A stretch of 57,348 bases of DNA from Pelagophyceae sp. CCMP2097 (taxonomy: Eukaryota; Sar; Pelagophyceae): positions 1 through 57,348 of the forward strand of contig MU657216.1 in the NCBI GenBank assembly GCA_026770575.1, read 5' to 3'. The position numbers and the translations under genes are program-made. Under the pieces are notes generated by a model. It ran no database searches, was not told the DNA's origin, and worked only from the letters and a program-made list of their open reading frames with translations. Position 1 is the first letter of the stretch. Every line of letters begins with the position of its first letter. Shown piece by piece: positions 10,149-19,562 of the stretch.

Positions 10149-10955
10149 ATGGACGACGACTGGACGCTGGTGGACGACGGCGGCGCCGACGACGACGACG
10201 GCGTCGAGTCCATGGACGACGAGCTCGACGCCGTCTTGGTTTTGTTGGCGCGGCTGGACTGCGACGAAGAGGTAACGGAGGAGGAACTCGCGGCCCTCGA
10301 GGCGACGGCGATGGTCGACGAGCCGGCGGTGTCGGCCGCCGCCGCCGAGCCCGGCGCGGCCGCCGCCGAGCTCGGCGGCCTGCGGACGGCCCGCGGGCCC
10401 GCGCCGCCAAAGGGGGGCAACGTGGCGAGCGTGGTCACGAAAGCTGCCAAGTCCCTCAAAGAAAGGAATACGCACCTCATGAAGGCCTCGGTGCGTTTCC
10501 CACGGCCAAAGGACCGCTTCGAACCCGAAGGACTAGGTCGTCGCGATTGGCTTGGAGGCGGCGCGGCGCCTCGTGGCGGCTACCGTGCGCGTCCAGCGCG
10601 CAGGCGGCATGCTGACCGCCGACGGCGCGCGCAAGCGCACGGCGGGCGGCGTCTTCTTCGAGCTTCTCAAGGGCGAGATGCCGAAATCCGAGTTCAACAA
10701 GCTCATGGCGCAGGACAAACGGCGGAAGATGAAGGACAAAGAGCGTGCGTCCCGCTCTCCCGACGCACCGCGCAACCCCGTTCGCCGGCGACATCCCCCG
10801 TAGGCCGCGACGCGGAGCGCGAGAAGCGGCAGCGGGAGGAGCCCGACCGTCGGCGGCGGCCGCCGCGCGACGAACCCGCGGGCAAGCGGCAGCAACGGCC
10901 CCCCCGCGCCAACGCCATGGACGTGCTCGATGGCGGCCTCCGCACGCGCCGCTGA
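10149..10955 (+). CDS. PHAX: PHAX RNA-binding domain protein (snRNA export adaptor)
   Basis: Three exons: 10149-10490, 10537-10744 and 10804-10955, with GTGCGT donors and introns of 46 and 59 nt. The N terminus is highly acidic (MDDDWTLVDDGGADDDDGVE). The middle exon carries the PHAX core: AARRLVAATVRVQRAGGMLT, ADGARKRTAGGVFFELLKGE, then MPKSEFNKLMAQDKRRKMKD. The last exon is a basic tail ending GGLRTRR. PHAX binds capped snRNA with the cap-binding complex and CRM1 for nuclear export. The GGMLTADGARKRTAGGVFF motif is diagnostic. The predicted protein is about 233 residues, short compared with animal PHAX but with the whole RNA-binding core. Confidence 0.88.
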   Translation: MDDDWTLVDDGGADDDDGVESMDDELDAVLVLLARLDCDEEVTEEELAALEATAMVDEPAVSAAAAEPGAAAAELGGLRTARGPAPPKGGNVASVVTKAAKSLKERNTHLMKASVRFPRPKDRFEPEGLGRRDWLGGGAAPRGGYRARPARRRHADRRRRAQAHGGRRLLRASQGRDAEIRVQQAHGAGQTAEDEGQRACVPLSRRTAQPRSPATSPVGRDAEREKRQREEPDRRRRPPRDEPAGKRQQRPPRANAMDVLDGGLRTRR

Positions 10956-10968
10956 GGCATGTAAATTG

Positions 10969-11905
10969 TTACCGTTCGCTCGGGACGGCGCATTTGCCCT
11001 TTTCGACCTTGACGACGGACTCGTCGAATATCCTTTCCCACACCGTGAGCCCGGCGATGCCCACGGCGAGGCCCGTGCAGGCGTTGTCGAATTGCGTAGG
11101 CATGACGTTGGACCACTGCGCCAGAATGAGGCCCGCGAGGACGGCGTAGCGCGGCCGCCACCTGCGGTCGAATCGTCGCCTGTCGTCTCTGGGCACAAGA
11201 CGCACTTTTGCCAATACGTCTGGTGGTAGCCCTCTGCGCGCCAAAACTCGACGAGGAGCTCGACTTGAAAGTCGTCTTGCCCGAGGCCGTCGGGCCTTTT
11301 TCGTAGGTTGGCGCGCCAGCGCTCGGCGGCGGCGCTTTGAACTTCGTCCTCTGCGAAGATGATCGGGGCGTACTGCCTGGCCGGAGCCGGCGCCGCGCAG
11401 TTAAAGGCGGCGTCGAGGACCTGCTCGAACGTGAGCACGTCGTCGTCGTAGACCTACGCCGCGGCGGTGCGAGCCGCGCGCCCCCGAGCCAAAGTCGACG
11501 GCCCCGCGCCTCCTCTCCGATGCCCTCCTCTGCGATGATCCTCGGTCAGTCCTTGCGGATGCCGGTATCTGCCCTTCGTCGCGGTCCCCATCGCGTGTTT
11601 GCCGGTCGTCGACGCGGCCTTTTGACGACGCGCACGGTCTCGACATTTCCGTCCCCACCGCACACGCTCCGGTACGTTGGCTGCGCGCCCGGGAACGCGG
11701 CACCGGCGTAGCCGCACGCCGTGTCCTCGACGCCCGCGACGTTTAGGAGGGCTTCCGATGGGGCCCAGAAGCAGCCGAGTCCCAGCGTCGCAGACTTTTG
11801 GGCCCGCAGCGACGTCTGCGCCCGCGGAAACGCCGCGCAGCCGCGTCCCGCCCGCAGCGCTCGCGCCGCGGACAACGCCGCCAGCAGCACCGCGCGCGTC
11901 AGCAT
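10969..11905 (-). CDS. MSRA: Peptide methionine sulfoxide reductase A, probably plastidial, with C-terminal hydrophobic extension
   Basis: Exons 11905-11636, 11453-11206 and 11161-10969 give 236 residues. The active-site motif is ATLGLGCFWAPSEALL (GCFW Cys nucleophile), then GVEDTACGYAG, VYDDDVLTFEQVLDAAF and AEGYHQTYWQK, in MsrA order. The enzyme reduces methionine-S-sulfoxide using thioredoxin. The N terminus MLTRAVLLAALSAARALRAG then CAAFPRA resembles a signal peptide plus A-F plastid motif. After WQK the protein runs into RYAVLAGLILAQWSNVMPTQ and VGIAGLTVWERIF, a hydrophobic extension not usual for MsrA. The first donor is ambiguous: GTGCGC (11635) gives ET-VYDDD, while GTCGTC six bases later gives ETVR-VYDDD, closer to the family. 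Confidence 0.88.
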
Positions 11906-12158
11906 GGTAAGACGACGTAAACCCACTGGCAGGAAGGCACTTTTCTTACTCAGTTTCCTGAGAAATTCCTCGTGTTTCCCCACAAATCGTAGGGCTTCGG
12001 AAATCAGGCCCGCTGCGCTCCGCTAGGTCCGTTATACAAACGTCGGGACGCGCGGTCCCCCTGGCCGGGCGAGACCCGTGCTGCCCGTGGAGGGTGGCAC
12101 CTCCGGGGTGAGGAGCCCTCCTCCAAGCCCGCACGTCAAAATTGAAGCGTGTTTAGCG

Positions 12159-12842
12159 ATGCTTGCCTTTTTCGTCCTTCTCGGCGGCGCCGCGGCGTGG
12201 GCGCCGCTCGCACCGGCGCGGCGCGGCGTTGCCGCGCGGCAGACGCGGCTGCGCGCGTTCGTGACGTACTATGAAGAACTCGCCGTGCCAACTGGCCGAG
12301 GCGTGAGTCCCTCAAGGATCGCGACGCGACGCCGGGCCTTCGGGCTGCAAGACGCATCGGGTTATACGCATCGTCGCTAGGTGAGCATGGTGGACATCAC
12401 GGCGTCGATCAAGGAGTGCGTGGCTAAGTCTGGCTGCAAGGAGGGCGTCGCTACGGTGCTGTCCAAGCACTCGACCGTCGGTGTGATGCTCAACGAGTGG
12501 GAGCCGCGCTTCGTCGACGACGCGCGCCACTTCCTCCTCAAGCTCGCGCCGCGCGAGGGGCCCTACCTCCACAACGACTTGGACAGCCGCGTCGGGCCGG
12601 ACGGCTGGCCGGGGGGCGACGAGGCGTGGCGTACCTTCCGCCAGGGCGAGCCCGTAAACGCGCACTCGCACCTCATCCAGTTCGTCGTCGGGACGACGGA
12701 GTCCATCCCCATCCACGAGGGCCTGCTCAAGATTGGGACGTACCAAAACGTCATCGCCGTCGACGCGGACGGCCCCGTCGGCACCCTCGGCTCGCCAAAG
12801 ACGCGGACCATCGTCGTCCAGGTCCAGGGCAGCGACGCCTAA
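12159..12842 (+). CDS. UPF0047/YjbQ family protein, probably organelle-targeted
   Basis: Exons 12159-12302 and 12381-12842, intron 78 nt (GTGAGT...TAG), give 201 residues. The mature part has VDITASIKECVAKSGCKEGV, TVLSKHSTVGVMLNEWEP, the YLHND motif, a NAHSHL His motif and IGTYQNVIAVDADGP, all hallmarks of the YjbQ/UPF0047 fold. Some bacterial members have been reported to complement thiamine-phosphate synthase deficiency; the physiological role is not settled. The N terminus MLAFFVLLGGAAAWAPLAPA reads as a signal peptide with an A-W plastid-type cleavage context. Confidence 0.88.
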
Positions 12843-13003
12843 AGACGTTAAGGACGCTCCAACGCAAAAACGGGCCCCGCTTTTCAACTCGGAGCCTTGG
12901 GACCTCCCGGGAGATCCCGGGAGCCTGCCGACCCTTCGACTCGAGAAGCGGCGAAACACGCCGCCGGTGCGACGACTCCGGAGCCCGAGGAGCAGGCACA
13001 ACA

Positions 13004-13132
13004 TTAGAGGGGAACATGCCAGAGCCGCGCCGTCCCGTCCTCGCTCGCCGTCGCGACGCGCTTGCCGTCGGGCGAGAAGGCGCAGCTCCTGACGGGGCCG
13101 GTGTGCCCCTCGAGCGTCGTCAGTAGCGCCAT
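13004..13132 (-). pseudogene. Solo WD40 repeat (family fragment, one repeat)
   Basis: A 42-residue frame, MALLTTLEGHTGPVRSCAFS continuing PDGKRVATASEDGTARLWHV, ends at TAA. It is exactly the last repeat plus C terminus of the WD40 family found at 939-2153 and 37576-38839, whose copies end ARLWNVVI or ARLWHVAL. Homology starts inside the repeat linker (ALLTTLEGH) and the upstream sequence is unrelated, so this is a 5'-truncated fragment. It lies in the same orientation 33 bp past the ABC transporter stop, so it may sit in that gene's 3' UTR. A single blade cannot form a propeller. An ATG happens to open the frame, but expression is unsupported. Confidence 0.85.
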
Positions 13133-13165
13133 TTCGTTATCTCGACCTTTGGGCGGCCTTTCGCA

Positions 13166-16100
13166 TCAGTTGCGGTCGGCTTTGCGCGCGGCGTCTGCGC
13201 TCTTGGCGATGTCTCTGAGCTTTGCGACGGCGGCGGGCCCGAGCGCGTCGAGGATTTGGGCAAAGGGGCCGCCCGCGTCGACGAGGTCTGCTGGCCGGCC
13301 GAATTCGACGACGTTGCCCTGGTCTAGCACCAGAGTCTGGTCGTAGTCGATGATGGTGTGGAGGCGGTGCGCGATGGTGATAAACGTGGCGGATTTGAAC
13401 TCGAGAGAGACGACGCGCTGCACGACGGCGTCCGTGGCCGCGTCGACGTGGGCAGTTGGTTCGTCCATACAAACAACGCGCGCGCCGCGCACGACGACGC
13501 GCGCGATGGCAAGCAGCTGCCGCTCGCCGATGCTCAAAGCGTCGGCGGGGCCGAGCTTTTGCGAGAGGAGCGACTTTGAGAGGCCAACCTTGACGATGGC
13601 GGCCTCGCACTCGGCGTCCGAGTACTTTCCAAAGGGGTCGACGTTGGACCGCCCCGTGCCTTCCAAGATCACGGCCTCTTGCGGGATCATGGCGACGCGG
13701 TCCCTCAAGAGTCCGAGGCCCATCTTGGAAACGTCGACGCCGTCGATAAGCACCGTGCCGCCGCACGGCTCCACCAGTCTAAAAAGCGCCATCATGATCG
13801 TCGACTTGCCCGCGCCCGTGCGCCCGACGACGCCGCAGCGCTCGCCGCCTTTTAAAACGAAGGAGCACTTGCGCAGAGACCTGGAGAGCCCAGGCCGGTA
13901 CCGGAGGTCGACTTGTTTAAACTCCACCGCGCCCCTCGAGGGCCATTCCTGGGCCACGAGCTGGGCGTCCTGCGGCTCGACGTGCCTCGGCGCCTCCTCC
14001 TCGAGGCCGCGGCCGGGGAGGTATTCGAACAACCTTTCTAAAGACGCGGCGGACGTCGTGGCTTGAAGCCAGAGGTCGCACATCATTCCAGCGAAATAAG
14101 GGACGATGAGCGCGTACGTCAGCGCGATGGGCTGCAGGTCGGCGCGGACCAAGTTGGTTAGTAAGATGACGGCGACCGTACTCACGGCGACGACGGTGCA
14201 ATATACCTGTGCCACCGCCCAGGCCATGTTCTGAACCGCGTTTGCCATAAAAAAAGCCGAGAGGAACGTGTCCATCGCAGAGCGCTGCCGCGCCACGAAG
14301 AAGTCGGCGCACCCTAAAACTCGAGCCACGACTCTTCCCCGGTCGGCTTCCGCGACGTTGGTGACCGCAGGCGAGACGGCGTTGTTCGCGAGGCGTCGGA
14401 CGTTCCGATTGACGCCGTTGATCTGAGAAATGTGTCTTACGAGAAGCACGCTGCAGGCGAAGTACATTGGGATGAGGACGGGGACGTAAATACAGAGCGC
14501 GACGATGATCATGATGAACATCGTCGCCATGGTCAATTCAGCGTCCACGGTATTCCCAAACTGAAGATCCAAGACTTCAATGTCGGCGGCGAAGCGCGAG
14601 ATGATCCGGCCGGAAGGAGTCGCGTCGAAGAAGGACATTGGCGCGGCGAGGAGAGAATCGACGCACTGCTGGTGCAGGTTCGTCGATCCTCGCGTCGTCG
14701 CCTGCACCAAGACCTGCGTCGCGGCGGCGACGGAGATGAGGTAGAGGCCGGATAAAGCGGCGTAGGAACCCATGTAAAACGCCCCGTTGGCCTTGGCGTT
14801 GGCCCAAGCCGATAGGCATAGGTCATTCAAAGCCAGGAGCAGCGTCGAGAGGACGTAGCCGCCCGCCGCCAAAAACAACAGACCGATGCCGCAGGACCTG
14901 CCCCAGTCCAGAAAGACGCGCGCGGAGACGCCGCCCTTGGCGATCGACTCGGCCGAAATGAGGCCGCCGTCCTCCCCCGTCGCAGAAACCAGCCGCTTCG
15001 TCAGCGCCAACGGCGCGGAAAAGTCCTCCAAAATGGGGTTCTGCGTCGCCGCGTCGTCTTCCTCCTCGTCCTCGGCGTCGTCGTTTTGGTATTGCCGGCA
15101 GAATTCCGAGAAGGCGCCGTCTGCTCTGAGTAAAGCGTCGTAGCGGCCGCGCGAGGCGACGCGGCCGGCGTCGAGGCAGACGATGTCGTCGCAGTCGCGG
15201 AGTAAATGGAGCTGCGAGAGGACGACGACTGCGCTGCGCTCCAGCGGCTTGGCGCGGACGTAGGCAACGATGGCCTCGAAGATCCTCCGACCCACGGCCG
15301 CGTCGACGGCGGCGAGCGAGCCGTCCAGAATGACGAGCCTGGGCTCTGCATAAACGGCCCGCGCGATGGAGACGCGGTGCTGCTGGCCACCGGATAAAGT
15401 CACGCCTCTTTCGCCGACCAACGTGTCTCGGCCGAGAGCGAGTTTCGAAAAGTCGCGGTGCAGGTCGGCCATGTCGCAGGCGTTTCTAAACATCTCTTCG
15501 TCAAAGGGCCGGCCGAGACAGACGTTGTCGATGATGGTGCCCGTGCACACGAAAGGCGTCTGAGGCGAGTACCCAGCGTCCCTCTCCACCTCGGCGTCTC
15601 CAGCCGACCGCAGCTCGCCCAGCAGCGCCTCCAGCAGCGTCGACTTGCCCGCAGCGACGGGGCCGACGACGGCGCAGACGGTGCCGCACCGGACATCTAA
15701 AATTTCGGTGAACGAAAGGGTAAAATCCGTAGACGACGTCTCCGATGGCACCTCGTCTTTCCTCTCCTCCTTCAGAGGGACCTTCTTGCCCACGGCCTTG
15801 TCGTCGTCGGGCGCGGCCTTGCCGGCGTCGGGCGCGGCGCGGAGGAACGTGGCGCTGCGGTCGACTCTGAAGTTTGGGTGGACCCGCACGGCGACCCCCG
15901 CGTCGCCAATTGCCGGCGGCGCGACGAGGGCGGGTTGGCGCATAAAGGCCTCGACGCGATCGAAGACGGTGCTGACCATGCTCAGGAGCATGGCGGAGAG
16001 CGGGAGCGTGATCATGCCCACTCTGAGAGTCTGAAAGACGGCCACGGTCGCAAACGCGTCCGCCGCGTCGATGTTGCCGCCGTGCGTCGCGGCCACGGTG

Positions 16101-17427
16101 ACGAGCGTCAGCATGGCCGCGATGACGGGGAAGCATTTGCCCAAAGAGATGCCGCCGGTCATGTACGAACGCCTATAGAAATCGGTCTGTTGGCTTGCGC
16201 ACGACGGCCAGGCCCCCCGGCGTCCCTCGGATGCCGCCCACATCTTCCAGACGCGGGCGCGTGCATGCGGCGGACGTGGCCGACCTCGTCGAGTCTGGAC
16301 CTTTGGAGCATTTGCGCGAATTCGTCTTCCCAGGCGTAATACTTTACGGCTTTCATCCCCTCCACCACCTGCCGTAACTGCTGGAGCCGGCGGTCGCGCG
16401 CGGCGTTGCAGGGCACCTCGATCTTCGACGCTTCCTTTGAAAGCTGGCCGGAAGCGCCGACGAAGAAGAGCATTGCTGCTAAGCCCACCAGAGCCCCGGG
16501 CCCGAGGAACGCAATCAGGATGGCCACGCCGCAAAACAGCGACGAGAAGCCCTGCGGCAGCATGGCCAGATATCTGGAGTAAGCCAGCGACCTCGGAAAG
16601 TCGCCGGAGAAGAACGTCGTCGCGTCCACGCCTTTTGCGGAGTCGTCGCCGAGGTGGCTGACGTGCGACGAAACCAGCAGCGACGCCTCGGCGACCATGC
16701 CGTGGATGATCGTCCCGGAGATGAGCTGTTTCGAGGCGACGGCGCAGAAGCCCTCGGCGAGGACGACTAAAGAGAAGCCGACGATCAACTTGATGAGCTG
16801 CGGCAGCGAGGCGTCCGGGTTCGTCGCCGCGCGCACGCATAAACGGAGCATGATGAACCTGCCCACTGTGCCCAGCGCGCCCTGCGCCGTCGAGAAGACG
16901 CAGCCGACTGTCAGCGACCAGGGATAGGTGCTCGCGAGGACGCGGAAGAACGAGGGCTTGCGTTTGGAGGCGGGGTCCGGGTGCTTCTTCACAAAGGCGT
17001 TCCACGTCTTTTGCGCCCTTTCAAACAGCGCCGCGTCGGTGCAGCGGAACGACTTTAAAGGCCTCGGCAGGTCTGATGAGACGAGCTCGTTTGAGGCGCC
17101 GCGGCGGACGACGCCGTGGACGTCTCCGAAAAGCATCGCATCACGAAAGATCGTCGGCTCGTTGCGCCTCATCGTCGGCTCAGCGGCGGGCGCGTCCGTG
17201 CCCTTGGCGGCGCACATGACGTCGCGGGCCGAGGCGCGCGATGCCAACTTCGGGGCCAGCGAGGCGCCCTGGGTGTCCATCGACCGCACGATGGCCGACG
17301 GCCGGCGCGACCACCACGACGCACGCGCCGCCGGGGCGCTCGGCGGCTCCGCGGGGCCCTCCTCCATGTTGACACAGAGCGCCTTCCTTGGGGCCTTCTT
17401 CTCGACTTCACGCCACCAGCACGCCAC
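13166..17427 (-). CDS. ABCC-type (MRP-like) full ABC transporter
   Basis: Two exons, 17427-16253 and 16172-13166, join in frame with an 80-nt intron (GTCTGG...CTATAG) and give about 1393 residues. Other donor/acceptor pairs (GTCCGC...CAACAG) are possible. Order: cytosolic N terminus, TMD1 (WSLTVGCVFSTAQGALGTVG, KAVKYYAWEDEF), NBD1 (Walker A GPVAAGKST, signature LSGGQQHRVSIARA), TMD2, NBD2 (Walker A GRTGAGKST, signature LSIGERQLLAIAR, Walker B VVCMDEPTAHVD, H-loop IAHRLHTI). NBD2 is fully consensus. NBD1 has VILDGSLAAVD (Gly where ABCC proteins usually have Asp) and LSQLHLL (Gln in place of the switch His), so it is degenerate. The family exports organic anions and glutathione conjugates, often to the vacuole; the substrate here is unknown. 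Confidence 0.92.
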
Positions 17428-17851
17428 TGCGAGCGGCCCTTCTTGTCGGGTTCAAGTTCCAAATTTCAAAAGAGCTTTCCGAGTCACGCGTGCATTTTCT
17501 TTTAGCCGTCATCTTACCCGCCTTTCGAGCATGACCCGACCCGCACCCACTTTTTAAAAAGCAAATCGAGGACTCCGAGAAGAAAGGCCGCATCCCGCCC
17601 GCCCGAGTTTATGGCTCCCCCGTCGTTGCCTGCAAGGTGACACCTCTGTCCCCTGGGATCAAGTGGTTTTCTTACCTCGGTACACTCGTCGTGGCTTTGT
17701 AGGGCGCTTTCGGATCCTCTTAAATCCTCCGCCGCACCGAGTCGACTCGTGCACCAGAGATTTCACGCCCAAGCTTGCGGTGTTGCTCTCAGTCGTCCCA
17801 GCGACTTGCCGAAGCGGCGCGAGCCAACCATCGCCAAATTGGGCGATCCCC
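17428..17851. other. Intergenic, no supported feature
   Basis: Upstream region of the ABC transporter and left flank of the retroelement insertion. It contains less GC-rich sequence and short open frames without motifs. I found no tRNA, repeat or domain. Confidence 0.5.
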
Positions 17852-17863
17852 TTTTCAGCGATA
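17852..17863 (+). repeat. Target-site duplication, left copy
   Basis: The 12 bases ttttcagcgata recur at 18753-18764, bounding the 17864-18752 insertion. They may extend to 13 bp with a preceding c. Confidence 0.8.
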
Positions 17864-18752
17864 TTTACTTTAAACCGTTGAAACAACGTTTAAACCGTCA
17901 CGATCAAACAGTCGGCGCGGAGGGCATGCGAAGCGCAGCGAGCAGAGAAACGGGAGAGCGCGAAGAGAAGCGGCGGGTGGTGACAGTCATCTAGCAGTGC
18001 CGGCCGTTAGGCCGCTGGACGTAAGGTCCCTGTCGGAAGACGTAGGCCTGCTGGCGCGCGGCGTACTGGCGCCGAGCCTGTGCAGCAAAGAAGCAGCTCG
18101 ACGGCGCGTGGCGCGGCTCGCCGACGGCGTCGAGTTGCGTGAGCAGCGCGCGGGCGCGGCCGCGCATGGAGCCGATCCCCCACTCCCTGTAGAAGCGGTT
18201 GGAGAGTGCGGAGGCCGCGTCGTTGGCGTTCCGCGCGCCCATCTCCTTCCAGTGGCGGATGGCGATTCGCTCAGCGATGACCTTGAGCAACGCGTGCACG
18301 TTGACGGACGCCTCCCCAAAGTCGCCGAAGACGAATCCCTTGACTGTGCCGAACGAGCGGAGCAGCGCCCGCACCGGCCCGACGGTCGTGGACGCCACCT
18401 TAGTGCCGTTCGCGTGCTTGCGTGGCAGGCCAGTGGTCGGGTCCACCTCGAACGCGGGACAGCGGTTGAACTTGACGTCGAGAGCGAGCGCGTGCTTGTC
18501 GTACTCATCGTTGACCTTGGCCGCGCGGATGTCGACCGGCTTGCCTGCACGCAGGCCCCGCACGACGCACCGATATTTACTTTAAACGATCAAACAGTCG
18601 GCGCGGAGGGCATGCGAAGCGCAGCGAGCAGAGAAACGGGAGAGCGCGAAGAGAAGCGGCGGGTGGTGACCGTCATCTAGCAGTGCCGGCCGTTAGGCCG
18701 CTGGACGTAAGGTCCCTGTCGGAAGACGTAGGCCTGCTGGCGCGCGGCGTAC
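17864..18752 (-). mobile_element. 5'-truncated retroelement tail with a second, shorter tail copy in tandem
   Basis: A minus-strand frame (18563-17991) encodes KVNDEYDKHALALDVKFNRC and, further on, VFGDFGEASVNVHALLKVIA and HWKEMGARNANDAASAL, ending QRPNGRHC. I associate this C-terminal arrangement with reverse-transcriptase-type element proteins of marine algae, from memory and not proven here. The last 24 codons plus 3' UTR (17864-18067) recur at 18571-18753 with a 26-nt indel, so two element 3' ends lie head to tail. Both end GTTTAAAGTAAA without a poly(A). The unit is bounded by a perfect 12-bp direct repeat, the signature of target-primed insertion. No reverse transcriptase domain remains, so it is not autonomous. 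Confidence 0.75.
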
Positions 18753-18764
18753 TTTTCAGCGATA
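18753..18764 (+). repeat. Target-site duplication, right copy
   Basis: A second copy of ttttcagcgata, ending 24 bp before the PTH2 start codon. Confidence 0.8.
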
Positions 18765-18788
18765 GAAAAGCCTGTCCGTCGCCGCGCG

Positions 18789-19553
18789 ATGGCCGCCGTG
18801 ATAGACGCCGAGGCGGTGTTCGGGTCGCTGCTCGAGTTTGGCATCGACCCGAACGTGGCCAAACGGGTGCGCCGCAGGTTTGGGTTTGGGTTCGGGGTCA
18901 GGTCGTGGTGACTGCCGCCGCCGGCCCGCCACTGGGCAAGCGCCTTTCGCAGGCGGTGGCGGCCAACCCCGGTTCGGGTGTGGACGCGTGCATGGAATGG
19001 ATCTTCGCGAATACTGCGGCGCTGGCCGGCGCAGACTCTGGAGATTCGGAAGACGACGACGAGTCCACCGACGACGAAGAGGAGCGCACCAAGCTCGTCA
19101 TCGTCGTTAGATCGGGCCTCGGCATGAGCGTCGGAAAAGTCGCCGCGCAGTGCTGCCACGCCGCGCTGGCGGCGCAACGCGCGCTCGCCAGACCCCGCGT
19201 CCTCCGAGGCTTGCCTGTCGGCCGTGATCGCCACCCTAGGTCTTGAAGGACCCGGAGCTGGCGGCGCGCTGGGAGGAGTCCGGCGAGGCGACGATCGTCC
19301 TCTCGTCGCCGAAAAGCGCGGACGCGGCCTGGTTCGAGAAGACGCAAGCTTCCGCTCGCGCCGCGGGCCTCGTTTCCGAGAGCGTCGCCGACGCGGGTCG
19401 GACCGAGGTGCGTGGACGTTGCGTACAGACGTGGCAGCGCCGGGCCGTACTCGCCGCTAGGTGGAGCCCGGCACGATTACCGTCCTCGCCGTTGGGCCCG
19501 ATTTCGCCTCAAACGTCGACAAGATCACATCCAAGCTCGCGCTGCTGAAATAA
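18789..19553 (+). CDS. PTRH2: Peptidyl-tRNA hydrolase 2 with N-terminal UBA-like domain
   Basis: Four exons: 18789-18866, 18953-19198, 19240-19407 and 19461-19553, giving 194 residues. Exons 1-2 encode a UBA-like helix bundle (VFGSLLEFGIDPNVAKRAVA, GVDACMEWIF) and an acidic linker. The Pth2 core follows: TKLVIVVRSGLGMSVGKVAA, QCCHAALAAQRAL, WEESGEATIVL, AGRTEVEPGTITVLAVGP and VDKITSKLALLK at the C terminus. Pth2 cleaves peptidyl-tRNA released from stalled ribosomes. The donor of intron 2 (GTCCTC) is atypical and the intron is only 41 nt, but the frame joins cleanly. A retroelement tail lies immediately upstream on the opposite strand, inside the expected promoter or 5' UTR. Confidence 0.92.
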
Positions 19554-19562
19554 GCTCCCTTT

